Assembly (NCBI GenBank): GCA_011009095.1
Contig: VTPC01090918.1
Location: 87,996 to 151,995 of the forward strand
From: Ignelater luminosus
Lineage: Eukaryota; Arthropoda; Insecta; Coleoptera; Elateridae
DNA: 64,000 nucleotides
Reading direction: 5' to 3'
Position 1 is the first letter of the stretch, and every line of letters starts with the position of its first letter. The translations under genes were made by a program, and so were the position numbers. The notes beneath the pieces are model-generated. The model saw nothing but the letters and a program-made list of their open reading frames with translations, searched no databases and was not told the DNA's origin. Below, in pieces: positions 49,251-60,649 of this stretch.

Positions 49251-50114
49251 CTGCCCCCTTCTTAACACTGTTGCGTCTCGTGACAGTGCCGAAAATGATG
49301 TTCCACGCATTTCGCTGCTTGTTCCCACCATGGCTTCTGGATCATGACGGTACTTGCATGCCGAACCCATAGTACACCTCGAGTTTTTGAAAAAGAAACA
49401 ATCCACTGTTTTCTGACACTTCTGGGAAGACGTTGCGGGATTATAACTGCAAACCAATACTTCCACACCGGCGTCCTGAAATATTACTTCCAACATATTT
49501 CGCACGGTACGCCAATCCAGCTGATCTAGACCACATCCAATTTTCGGCATAGCTAATTTCTTCACCCCGTGCGCTTGGAGCTGTATCTTCAAGTTGTGAA
49601 GAGCTTTCCACAAAGCCTCATACTGCGGCTTCTCACGTAAACGAGGTTTTGTAACCAGATAATAAAGAAATCGTCCCTGGTCTTGTAGATAGCAGGTTTT
49701 GCCTACCTCGGAGTGTTGTAACGATACTTCTCTCGTGCGACCAAACTTGAACTTGAAGTCGACAGCTATACCTCGGGACATCTTCAAATCTTTCGCCACG
49801 CAGTGAGCTAGAAAGTATTCTTCCGGAACTTCAAACAGGTTTCTTTGTTGTTCATGAACAACACCAAAACGAGCTTTCCTACCATTTGAGTAAAAAGTCA
49901 TAAAGTCAGTAAACGAGGGTCTCTGATCTTCAATCGCTACAAGCGCTGCGGGTTGTATTTCGGCCTCTGGTTCTTCTATATCGACTTCATTTCCGCCTGC
50001 ATACAGGGCCAACCGGTTGGTGTGCACAACCATCATTTTTTCCCTTGGTGGTTTTCTGATACGGTATATCAGGTCATTTATTCGTTTATATACAAGCAAA
50101 TTTATCAAAAGCAA
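49191..50114 (-). CDS. Retroelement Pol tail fused to TARG1-like macrodomain and CCCH finger
   Basis: The open frame has 307 codons with no ATG at its start (it begins at a TTG beside the truncation; the first ATG is codon 27). Residues 8-40 (YKRINDLIYRI, VVHTNRLALYAG) match the C-terminal tail of Ty3/gypsy integrases. Residues 92-226 form a macrodomain close to TARG1/OARD1, a hydrolase that removes ADP-ribose from acidic residues. They include AHCVAKDLKMSRGIAVDFK, LYYLVTKPRLREKP and LAMPKIGCGLDQLDW. Lys156 and Asp197 align with the catalytic Lys84 and Asp125 of human TARG1. Residues 239-257 are a CCCH finger (C239-x7-C247-x5-C253-x3-H257), a type that often binds RNA. The last 20 or so residues are encoded by the polypurine tract and the 3' LTR. 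No stop or frameshift interrupts the frame. Activity is inferred, not shown. Confidence 0.88.
   Translation of the reverse strand: MLLINLLVYKRINDLIYRIRKPPREKMMVVHTNRLALYAGGNEVDIEEPEAEIQPAALVAIEDQRPSFTDFMTFYSNGRKARFGVVHEQQRNLFEVPEEYFLAHCVAKDLKMSRGIAVDFKFKFGRTREVSLQHSEVGKTCYLQDQGRFLYYLVTKPRLREKPQYEALWKALHNLKIQLQAHGVKKLAMPKIGCGLDQLDWRTVRNMLEVIFQDAGVEVLVCSYNPATSSQKCQKTVDCFFFKNSRCTMGSACKYRHDPEAMVGTSSEMRGTSFSALSRDATVLRRGQCNAPPLEYSRKSPEQSRTS
49251..49263 (-). promoter_or_regulatory. Polypurine tract
   Basis: AAGAAGGGGGCAG directly precedes the TGTAAC start of the 3' LTR on the minus strand, the expected primer site for plus-strand synthesis. It is also translated, as part of the tail frame. Confidence 0.75.
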
Positions 50115-50850
50115 GGGTGGCTAAGCTTGTATCGATACCGATGAACTGTTGTTAGATATCAATGGACTTCTGCGCTTCGTAGATAAAAACAATCTATTTT
50201 GCAGATTCAAAAATTAGAATTCAGACGTTTTTGGCTTTCTATTTCTGAACTAAAAGAATTATATCCCATTTGTCCAGCCATTTGAATGACTTTCTTAACC
50301 TTCAAATGTTATTTCCCAAAGCTTCTACTTGCGAACGGCATAGATTGGCGCGTTACTACACATGAACATAACACAGATGGAAATTACATTCGTTTATTCA
50401 GTCTGAACGCTCCGACTTCACTTTTGACAGAGATATTTTTACACGACGTCGTGGTATTCGGAAACAGGATGTTATTCATTTCTGCAACTATTTGTTTGTT
50501 TACCTGCATATCGTTAATTTTCGACAAAGCCGGTATAGGAAACGAGAATTCTTCTCTACCGCCGATATAGTTGTTGCGTTGTTAAACTGGCTCTTAATGG
50601 TTGATGTTCCTATAGAAGTATTTTGGAAAAACTATCTTGGTAAAAAAGCGAGAAGAATAGAAGCTGGTTAGTAGTAGTAGTCAGAATATTCTACACTCCA
50701 GTTCCAAGTAGAAATTTGATATTTCATTGCTATTCTCTCCAGGTTTGATTTTTCTTAATCTCTTATTTTATGTGATGTTTATGTGCCTTTTAATAGCTAT
50801 GAATGCTTCCATGAGATTGGAAAGTCTAATCAAACATAACCGCTTTTACT
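50115..50850. other. Non-coding stretch
   Basis: Nothing recognised. The open frame at 50286-50570 has no domain. Confidence 0.35.
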
Positions 50851-50925
50851 ATTAGTTATTCTTAACTATCTAACCACTGAACCCCGGTAACTGGGAAGTG
50901 ACTAGTTTAGTTAAGAATAACTAAT
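50851..50925. other. 75-nt near-perfect hairpin
   Basis: ATTAGTTATTCTTAACTA (50851-50868) pairs perfectly with TAGTTAAGAATAACTAAT (50908-50925). Inside that, CTA/TAG, CACT/AGTG and CCC/GGG can also pair, around the loop CGGTAACT. Arm length and loop size fit an animal microRNA precursor, but a tiny palindromic element is equally possible. Confidence 0.5.
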
Positions 50926-53900
50926 TGCAGCATATTCAGAAAAAAACTGCTTTGGAATATTACAAAATACTTTTCACCTAGTTATAAAAAACCTCTTCAA
51001 TTGTTTTGACGAGTTTAATTGGTTATGTTGCCTTCGCCTGATAAAAAACCACCAGTCGCTACTGGTCTAACTAAACAGATTCTTGGTTTTTAAAATGCCG
51101 ATGTTAATTCAGTTACATTTCAGATGGAAGTCTTTCTAAAGTTTAAATATTGATTAGAAAATGTTTATTAGAAAGTGTTATAAGTATTTGACATTTTTTA
51201 AAAGAGTTTTTAAAATTAATTTCAATTTAAATATAAAATATTGATGCTACAACATTCCTTTTAAAATCCAGATTTTTTTTATAGTGACTTTTCCAAACGA
51301 AAGTCGATATAAAATTATTAAAAACCCATAAAACTATACTTTTATTTTTGAACTCGTCTTTCATATCCCAATCTAAAGAAATAAATTATCAAGTATCGTA
51401 GAAATTTGATTTATATCGACATCTAAATAGACCATAAATTAGTTATGGAGAAAATCAAAAAACAGAAAAGAGCTAGCGACGCGAGATGCAATTTCGCCCA
51501 ACTCATATCTTATCGAAAGCAGATCTTTGTTGGTTAATGTACAATACGCTTTACGTTAGTGCCATAGAAAGAGTTTGAAAACATTTTAGAGTCGTTGAAT
51601 CCATAAAACACCCATTAAAAATAGCGGGGTCAAGAACACCACCATTACCGATTCATATCGTATAAATCCCTTTGTCATTCTGTCTCCCAAAGGAATCCTT
51701 GGAGTATATACTACATATAAGATAATACATTGGTATATAACCTATATACCTAGTAACATACATGCAGCCGCATGCATCCGAGTCTCCATGGAAACACACA
51801 ATTAATCCTATGTACTTATGTGCAATGGCATCCCTACAACCCTTGAGATTATTTCTGCACTCTGATCTATACTTTCAGCTGTGCATTGCATTCCCGGGAA
51901 ATTATCATCATCACAGACAATTCTAATTATTACAGCTCAGTCGGTATAAAATTGCATCATTTAGATTCCATTTGAGTAAAATCTCAGATACAAATATGAA
52001 GTAATTTTCTAGCTAATAAGTATTAAATCATTTTGAATCTTTAAAATTGTTACATTATTGCAGTTTTTCCATACACCAAAGGGGTATGGATTGGGTCAGT
52101 GACCTCAATATAAACCCCATTCTCACCTAGTTCCTTGATAAATGACACATCTTCCATCAAATGTCTTCATTGAAGAGCAAACACATGAATATAAAATATA
52201 TACAAAGACCGGCTCGGACGACTCAATTCGTTATTCAAATCTTGGCTGTTTTGCATGTGCCTTATTATTTTGATGGGGCTCGTAGTACCCACAACGCCGA
52301 AGTTGATTCATTTATTATATTATTTTAATGTTGTGATCGTTCAAGTATTCATTACTTGGGTGCAGTTTAACTGGTTATTAGATTAGCCAAGCAGAGAATG
52401 GCCATTTGATTTTAACCCTTTTCATCAACGGGTCAGTGTTAATTTTTCATCCATTGTAAGGGTACCGGTCGTTTCAGGATTTTACCTTAGTGTCGCTATC
52501 AACAGACGACCCAGTACTTCAAGTAACTAATGGATGTCATTTTTAATCTCGCAAGCAAACAACGTCATCATATGTGTGCGAAGTTAAAAGTGCATGACGA
52601 ACTAACGTCTATCATAGAGAACAAAGCGTTTACTATTAATTTATATGTCAAATGCAACTTATAGTAACGTATATTACTATTATTTGGAAATTATTGATTT
52701 TTGCATTCAATGAACTCATTCAAGTAACAAATTTTGACGTAATCGGATACCAAAATGCATGATGGGAATGGTTTGCAATAGCACTCTAGTGAGTCTGGGA
52801 GAGAATCATGCAATGCAATGTTGACATTTTCATGCATATACTATCTAGTCTCATTTATCGCAACAGAGTGCACTGCAATTATTACTGCAACGCATGACCC
52901 AATCAACTTGTATAAAGCTCCCCGTGGCGTTGTGTAACAATGCTCATTTTTCAATATCCATCTCAAACAATAAAAGTTCGATTGCTTCGGTATTAAAACG
53001 CGCTAACATTATTGCCAGGCCAAATGAATCTGTCTCGATTAAATAGATACAGAGTAAATTGCTATAGGGATGCCTTAACTCAAACCACACTTTTTAGAAA
53101 TGGAATCGAAAATTCGATTCTGTAAACAATGTTAGCTAATTTACTGCATTGTAAATTATTTATAACGTAAACTTGTTATAAGCTAATTTATTTATATTGT
53201 AGAATTTGTATGAGGATATATTCAGAAAAACATTTAATTAATTAATTCAAGTTCCTATTAATTCAGACAATTTTTAGTTTCTCGCCAACCTTCACTTTTC
53301 CAGTCGGCATTTCTTCCTGACATTTAAATTTATCTGTTGGTTGTTATTATTTATGAAATTGATAAAGAAAATGTCAGTAGTAGATTTTAAAATTTAGTTC
53401 GTATTTTTGCTAAATCAATTTTTCATATTTTAATTAATAGAAATTAAAAATTCAGTTTATAATTAGTTTTTATTCACGCAGAGAATTCGGTATAAGCTTT
53501 GCTACTGTTTAGAATTTTTTATTTTTATTTTGCTTATTTATTATTATGAGGATTCCAATAAATTTGTCCTTACGAGATAAATATGCAAAGATTAAAAACC
53601 AAGCAATTGTAAGAATGTCAGGAGACAAATTTATGTTGCATAAGAAGGTGTAAAAATTTCCGGTTCTAGTCTTTTCGTCCTTATAATAGGATTACATCGA
53701 TTTTTAGAATATGGTGGCAAGCTTTATTTTAAAACATCTTATAGTAGCTGATCACAAATTATTATTAAGGGTTCAGTAGAAAAATAACAAAAGCGGAACG
53801 ATTAGTGACAAATTTATGACCACTAACAATTTTTTTTTCGCGAAGATGATTTAACAAAAGGTCGAGCAGTAGCGGTCGCAGATTTTTTACTACACTAATG

Positions 53901-54051
53901 TTATTTTTCGAATGATAATAAAAATTAGAAAAAGAATCAATTTTCTTTTACAAGAAACGCTTTCAAAACAAAGATACAGTAACTACGAGTGTAACTGTAC
54001 CAGCACTTGTCATTTAACTGCATCAGTACATTTCACACCTATACTTCAATA
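50926..54051. other. Non-coding stretch
   Basis: No gene or mobile element recognised. 51600-53000 is repeat-poor and has recurrent TGCAATG/CATGCA words (for example GCAATGCAATG near 52815), which may be regulatory but are unassigned. Confidence 0.35.
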
Positions 54052-54053
54052 TA

Positions 54054-54917
54054 CAGTGTGGTCAGCGAGGAATGGGATAGCGCAATATCTCGGGAACGAA
54101 TGCAGATTTTAAAATTCTGAAAACTTTGTTATAAATGTAAGGTAGGGGTTCATATTTTGCGATAAAAAGTGTTTAAATTAAATGCGTCACCGCCAGGTGG
54201 CGCTACCTAACTTAATTTTTTTAAATGGAATACCCTACTTTGTATTCGATTTTTGGAATTTGTATCATATTTGTGATAACTTTCCTTATAATTGTTACTA
54301 ACCTATCTGGTTTACTTTTCGGGAAAATAATAATTTTTATAAATTTAACACAAAGATGTAAAAGATTGTATTCTGTAGAGATAATAAGCAAATTCTTCTA
54401 CATTTCTAGAAGGTGTATCGCAGACTACTGTTATGAGCAGGAGCGCCGTCTTGTTGAAAATACGTTACTTGCCTCAAATTTAAATTAACATTCGCAAGCA
54501 AAAGAGGTAGCTGATGTATTAGGATGTTTCCGAGACGATGGATAGGTACTAATGGTTCTATAAGATAACCAGCTCCAGAAATATAAAAGAATTTGCTTAT
54601 TATCTCTACAGAATACAATCGTTACATCTTTATGTTAAATTTATAAAACATGATTTTCCCAGAAAGTAAACCAGTAGTAGTTATAAGTAAGGTTATCACA
54701 AATATGTTGCAGATTCCAAAAATCGAATAAAAAGTAGAGTATTCTATTTAAAGAAATTAAGATGGGTAGCGCCACCTGACGGTGACGTATTTAATTGGAA
54801 AAAATTTTATTATAAAATATGTGCCTTTACCTTACATTTATAACAAAGTTTTCAGAATTTTAAATCTGCATTCGTTTTTGAGATATCGCGCTGTCCCATT
54901 CCTCGCTGAACACACTG
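54054..54917 (-). mobile_element. Long-TIR, TA-flanked element B with transposase scrap
   Basis: The arms are 54054-54410 and 54575-54917. They are inverted copies of about 350 bp beginning CAGTGTG(G/T)TCAGCGAGG and both including CAGGTGGCGCTACC. TA flanks both ends (54052-54053 and 54918-54919). The 164-bp centre holds a minus-strand piece of an IS630/Tc1/mariner-type transposase, so this is an internal-deletion derivative rather than a MITE of unknown origin. It starts with the same CAGTGTG as element A, but the arms are otherwise different. Confidence 0.87.
54409..54618 (-). pseudogene. Transposase fragment with FQQDGAPAH motif
   Basis: The minus frame includes ILIHQLPLLLANVNLNLRQV followed by TYFQQDGAPAHNSS. 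The second catalytic Asp region of a mariner-like group reads LP-LLEDVPLNVR then WFQQDGAPAH, so this is the central part of that enzyme. The frame begins in the right TIR, and the first and third catalytic residues are missing. It is only a trace, useful for naming the element. Confidence 0.7.
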
Positions 54918-54919
54918 TA

Positions 54920-55685
54920 TAAATTGTCAGAAAAACTAGAAATTGAAAGCAATTTAAATGATGTAATCTTAAAATAATATAATAATAAGCTGCGATTTTG
55001 GCGCTTTTTAAACATGTGTGTACAACTTACCCTTCTAACCACTGTAATCGTAACGGTAAAAAAATTGATTTTGTTGGTACTAGTTCAGCAGAGGTACTGC
55101 TCGCTCTGAGTTGGGTTGTGGTGGAAAACAAACGCAAAGTGCTTAGATCATCTGATAGCATCGCGGCAGTGTTGTGGGATGATGATGGCTGAGGTATCCA
55201 AAATTGTTCGCTTAAAGAAGGCACTGATAGTGGCAGATCCGTGGAATAAATCACCGTAAAACCTTAGTGAGAACAGTTGACTAGGAGATTAGAAATTTCT
55301 AAACCTCCCGAATGCAAGGACCGCTAACTTCGTCACTCGATAATATCATGGCAAAAATTGTAAATTGGCAATCGACCATTGGTCTGATGAAGGTTTTTTT
55401 TGACATTAAGGCAGTGCTGCAGTTTGTCTTTCCATTTGATGGCGAAAGTAGAATGTGAGGCGTGAGCCCCATAATTCCAGGCGGACATCTTCTGGATCAA
55501 ATCGGCTCTTTACGTTTCACATTCAGAACCAAGTTTCCAGTAGTCCACGTTCAAATGCCAGAATTCTAGATTCCTCGGCGAAGCTTCCAGCCTGTACATG
55601 GTTACGGTGGCCATTCAGAGTCTGAATTGTCTCTTATAAAGGCAGATTTATCAGCAGAAGCTAATTTAAAGTAGATAGCTGATCA
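54920..55685. other. Non-coding stretch
   Basis: No confident feature. Part of it (55430-55685) may belong to the 3' portion of the LINE relic that follows, but I see no conserved block. Confidence 0.35.
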
Positions 55686-55769
55686 AAATGATTTAGTTCT
55701 GATAATCAGGCTGTAAGATATATTAACAAACGTGTTTTTCTGTATATACGAACAAATTCGGCCAGTTCA

Positions 55770-56060
55770 AGATGTTACCTATTTAAAGGTATCGTCCGCG
55801 AATTGGAATAGGTAGGCGTTGGGTTTCTTGGGAAATTGGATGGCGTGACAGTAAAAGGCTCGATTTTAGATTTGTGCTAGACCTTGTAGAAGGCCCGCTC
55901 GATATCTAAAAATGTGGTCGTTACGATCTTGCTGGAACGGGATCCGATCTAATGAATCTCAAAGTTTATTATGTCAATATCCTTTCAAAAACTTTACCAG
56001 TGACGTTAAGAAGGGTGATGGGTGATTATGACGACTCTTGCCTCTTTTCAAGCATTAAGG
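55770..56060 (-). pseudogene. Jockey-like LINE reverse transcriptase relic
   Basis: On the minus strand and in order are SLLNVTGKVFERIL-like sequence (about 56010-55970; LINE block RPISLLPVLGKIFERII), TFLDIERAFYKV (55917-55880; block FLDIEKAFDKVW, with the Trp now a stop) and PNAYLFQFADDTF (55824-55784), the catalytic FADD box. The segments between these blocks are much shorter than in an intact enzyme, so large pieces are deleted, and stops are present. Further coding-like minus-strand sequence extends to about 56380, but I could not place it. Confidence 0.7.
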
Positions 56061-56384
56061 AAATATCCTCAGCGGAGATAACAGTTGAATATAAGAGTCG
56101 CGACATTCTCCGAAGCAAGATTATTATGGGATGTAAAGCCTCGGCTGTTTCCTTCTGGAAGATTAGACTTATAACGTCCTGCAGGAGGTCGGTGGGCTCC
56201 AGAAGGAAAATTTGGGGGTGAGGGCCATATCGGGATCAAGGCGAATGTCATAGTTGACGCTGTGGAGGGCTTGGGCATCAAACAAAGAGTCGTCGGGTAG
56301 TTGGTAGACTTCTTCCAGGACAGCGTCAAAGACGACCCTGAGGGTCATCTGGCACCTTGGTAGAAAGTAATTACAACTCACTTC

Positions 56385-59300
56385 TGTACAATTACTGAAT
56401 TATTCATCAACGTTTAAAACTGCACTTAAAGTAAAACAGTTTACGTTTGAATTTCTTAGTTAGGTTCAAATCTTTAAATCCTGATAGGCTGGCATATTAA
56501 CAAGATTTTGGAGAGTGAAGGCTTGACAAAGATTGAGAAACCTATAATTGATGCTGATTTAAAGTTATGCCTTCAAAGCTAAAATAGTTAAACATGAACA
56601 AAGTTCAAGATTTCATGGGAAAAATCAAGACTTATTGAAAATCAAAGAATTAGAGATAGATACTCAAAATAATCAAGTTTGGGTAGAAGTCTGCTACAGA
56701 GCTTTACGGATCTTAGAGTATTGTTCGGCACCCAATGAAGCATAATCCAAATGTCATAGAACAAGGTCATCGTTCATCCAAAATTCATGTGGTGGAGTTT
56801 CTCGTAAAAGGAGAATTCTTGGATGTTTGGATGTCCATTTTATTTTCATTACAATCTGGTAATCGATCGTGCGATAAATATTGAAAGCTTATATTTAGTC
56901 ATGAAGTTTGGCCTGCTTACTCTTTCTGCCTCATGGTGGAAACCTATGCATGCTATAATCTATCAACTCAGGTTTTGATAGTATGAAATTGAGTTGTTTC
57001 AGCATGTTGTTCTTTTGTATAGAAATAGATATTAAACCATGAGTGCTTTTTGCTAAAATCTAAAATCAGCGTGAGAACAAATGAAAAAATGAATTTTATT
57101 TCATCATGTTTGACTCAAATGTCAGCAAGATACAAACTCAAAAGAGAACTTAAAGTAATTTTCGCCGTTTAGATGTTTGATTTTTTCGACTGCTGTGATG
57201 CCTCAGATTATTCCGAAGGAAGAAGTTTGTCTGAGTTAGATCAGAGAATGTCACGGCTGGTTATTGAAACTTCCTTTTATCTTATGCTCACTCGAATCAA
57301 ACTCGAACTTGAGCTAATGTTTTCTAGTTCAGACTTAACTTAAAGATACGACTTCATGCTTACTTGCTTAAAACAAGACTCACTCAAGTACTGACTTTTG
57401 TTTCGTTTTGTTAACTTTAATTTAGACAAGACACCGAAACCTATAAAGCAATTTTAGCTGTATTGGTGATTTAATAAAACAGCAAGGCATATCTTTAGAC
57501 AGGTGCAAAACAGATTAGAGAAATCTATGGATGCGTGTATGCAACTAAATATTTTGCACTCCCCCTATACAAGAAATCTGCTCGCCTATGGTTAGTAATA
57601 TATCAGGTGGATTTCTAAATACAATTGATCCTAATCTTCTTGGTAGTAATTTAACAAATTAAACTAACCAAGAAGAATTGTGTTATATTAATTGGGCTCT
57701 AAATTTGTCTCACTGATAAATTTGCTAACTCTTGCACTCGATTGTCAAGAAGCCGTCTTGGAGCTTTTAGTACTTGAGGCCAATGGTGCACTTAGAACTT
57801 TAGCCTTTTTGGGAGATAGTAAAGTGTATGGAGATCAAATCATTCAAGTTTTTCATCACCTCAATTAAAAAAAAAGAAAATTGAAACAACTGTCATTATA
57901 ACGGCTATTTATATATTAATCAAATATATTGCTGAAAAATTGAAAGTTTCATGATTATCTTCTTTTATTACTTCTGTCTGTTTTTAGTTTTAATAGTCCA
58001 GAACTAACAAAATAGTCACATAAAGCTATCGGCATTATATGGTGATGATTTATGCAAAATCGGAAGGGTTCTATTGTTTAACACTAATTTAGATAGATAG
58101 ATACAGTTTAATGGATTTTACTTAGCGATTAAATCGTCGGTCTATATTGTGAACATTGTTTTTATGTTTGTATTCAAAATGGATTATTTATTGCTCAACT
58201 AATGACATCTCGTTAATCAAACAGAAACTATTGTTTGTGGAAAACCAAAAAGGCCTTTTTGAATAGCTGAAAATGCATTTTGTTTTGCTTTCATTATAAA
58301 TTGTTGGCGTCCACCTGCAGTCTTTAATGTTACACAGACGCCGTTATTAACTAGTTATTGCGCTAATAATCAACATACCAGCCACCCTTAGTAAATGTTC
58401 GATATAGATAATATCATTTCCGGAACACAACCGTACATAATATGTGATGTGCATCAGGGTTTGCTACCGTCAGTGGAATTAAGCTAGGAACTCGTTTGAT
58501 GTTATTGATTGTCAATTGGTCATTATATACAGACGGTAATCTGTAAATAAAATCAATCTGTGTTGTTTTAAAAGCATACTCTGAAATGTAAATTTCCGTT
58601 AGTTCATGAAAAATGAACACACAACGTATTTAAAGTAATAAAATAGTCAGTTATAAGCTTTATGCGTTCTTGCTAAAAAATCGATTTTAAAAAGTCCTAA
58701 CGAAACAAATTTTCGAAGATAACAAAACGTTTTTGAAGTTTAAGCGGAAATGAAAACAGAAATTAGATACGATCTATTTGTTTTATATGAAAGAGCTAGA
58801 TTAGAACTAAGAATCATTTTACAGCTTCTTATAGGATATTGATTGGCTTTTTGTAACAAAATTGAATCTTTCCAGAGATAATATTCTAAAATGATATTTA
58901 CAGTTTACAAAAACAAGCACACAATTATATATTTAATTATCAAATGAATTAAATCGCTTAAAACTGCCCTATTATTATTGTAATTACCAATTTGGAGCAA
59001 TTAAAAACAGAATAAATAAAGGCTTACAAAATGATTAGAGAAAAGCTGCTTTCTATCTCAAAAATGTAACTAAATTTATATATTCGTTGTGTAAATTAGA
59101 CATTTGGTGTGTTTGTACTAATTAATCGTCATGTTTTAATGCTTAATATAAGAACATTAAAATTTAAACGTTAAATAAAACATTTGCAAACACGAAATAA
59201 CAAGATTCAAAAGAAAGTTCATGCTTACTATTTTGTTTTACAAACTTCAAATGTTTCTATTTTTAGACAACTATGATTCTTTCAATATAATTTATAGCTT

Positions 59301-60640
59301 TAGGATCACTTTCCTAGAAACAATGATTCTGCGATAGTAATAATAGGAACAATATTCAAAAGGGAGCGTATCTGAACTAAAGGGCGGATACCCTATTTCT
59401 TCGAACTTAGATTGCTGGAAAAGAACGCCATCCCCGATAAATTAAGCACAGTAGGTATTTCTGAACATTTCGAAGTTGTTCTAGGAAAACCGAATAGGCA
59501 TTAACAGCTGTATTTTCTAGGTATTTCCTTTATGTTCGTAGTTATATAATCTTTGTACTTTTCCATTAGACGTAATAGACAAAATTGTTTTGTGAAGTGG
59601 TTGAAAATAAAAAAATTCTAGTTCTCTTCTGTGTGTAAATGTGGAGATTTTAAGTATTTAAAACAAAAATCACATTAGTCAGAGTTTAGCTCTTACTACA
59701 GAGTACTAGATTCAGCAAACGAAACGTGTAAATACTAAGTTTACAAGAGCATTTAATTTTGACAAAATTCTGTCTGAAAGTCCAAGAGCATTCCATAGGA
59801 ACCCTGGGTAAAATGCCAGTAATCTTTGTTTATGCAAACAAGGATTTTACCTTGACCACAAACTTGCCTTGCAAACTATAAGTTGAGATACTGATACTCC
59901 TGATTATCAAAATCACTAATTCTAGCTTTTTTAGGTTTACAACCAAAACATTATAAAATCTAAAATTAGACTTGGCTCGGTTTGATGTAATCTAACATAA
60001 CTTTACTTAATCTCTGATCTAATATAGTTCTACCTAATCCATGTAGCTAGCGAACCAACTTAACTCACAATCAGTCTAACGTGACCTAATCTAAGTTTAA
60101 GATAACCCAAGCTTTCTTGACCCAATTTAAAACACTTTAAATCTGGACACAGATTTGAACACTCATTCGTTGTGTCATTATCTCCCATTCTTCTTCGCTC
60201 TATCACAAGTTTTTTGGATTTACAATTGCTCCAACCCTTATTTCCATTACCGTTCGATATCCTTTCCATTTGGTTTGTTCATACATAGAATGTGTTCCGC
60301 GCTATAGTCTATTACCCAATACCAGTATTGTCTTGTCTCTTGCTTGTGTCAAACTGTGATTCACGTTTTAAGACGTCCTAATTGTTTCACGACTTTTCGA
60401 CCTCTTCTATAATATGGGTAATGTGTTTTGCCGTTGTCATGTTTTTATTAAACACAAACCTAAATATTTTAAGTCCTCTGTAGTAATTTATACATTCCCG
60501 ATTTCAAGGTTTATTTCGGTTACATTCCTTCGAGCTTCTACTTTTCGGTACACTAATTGTAATCGACTTTTCTTCAACCACTTGCTTATTCTATTTTATG
60601 CACAGTTCGTTTATAAATCTACGGTTTTTTCTCTTTTCTC
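56385..60640. other. Long non-coding stretch
   Basis: No gene or element recognised in about 4.2 kb. Confidence 0.35.
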
Positions 60641-60649
60641 TCAATGATA

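Larger units (their letters stand above)
48893..50105 (-). mobile_element. Ty3/gypsy-like LTR retrotransposon, 5'-truncated, 3' end intact
   Basis: Present are one LTR (48893-49250), a polypurine tract at its edge and the last part of the internal coding region, all on the minus strand. Pol homology begins abruptly at about 50100 (INDLIYRI), so gag, protease, RT, RNase H and most of the integrase are missing, together with the 5' LTR. What survives is an uninterrupted tail frame with an accessory macrodomain and CCCH finger. Confidence 0.85.

Noticed and set aside
55027..55254. Ser-rich minus-strand frame
   Set aside because: Low-complexity composition with no recognised motif; it could not be linked to the LINE relic.
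55807..55835. GGGTTTCTTGGGAAATTGG resembling the FLGN block of the unclassified family
   Set aside because: It falls inside the LINE RT relic on the other strand and the similarity does not extend.
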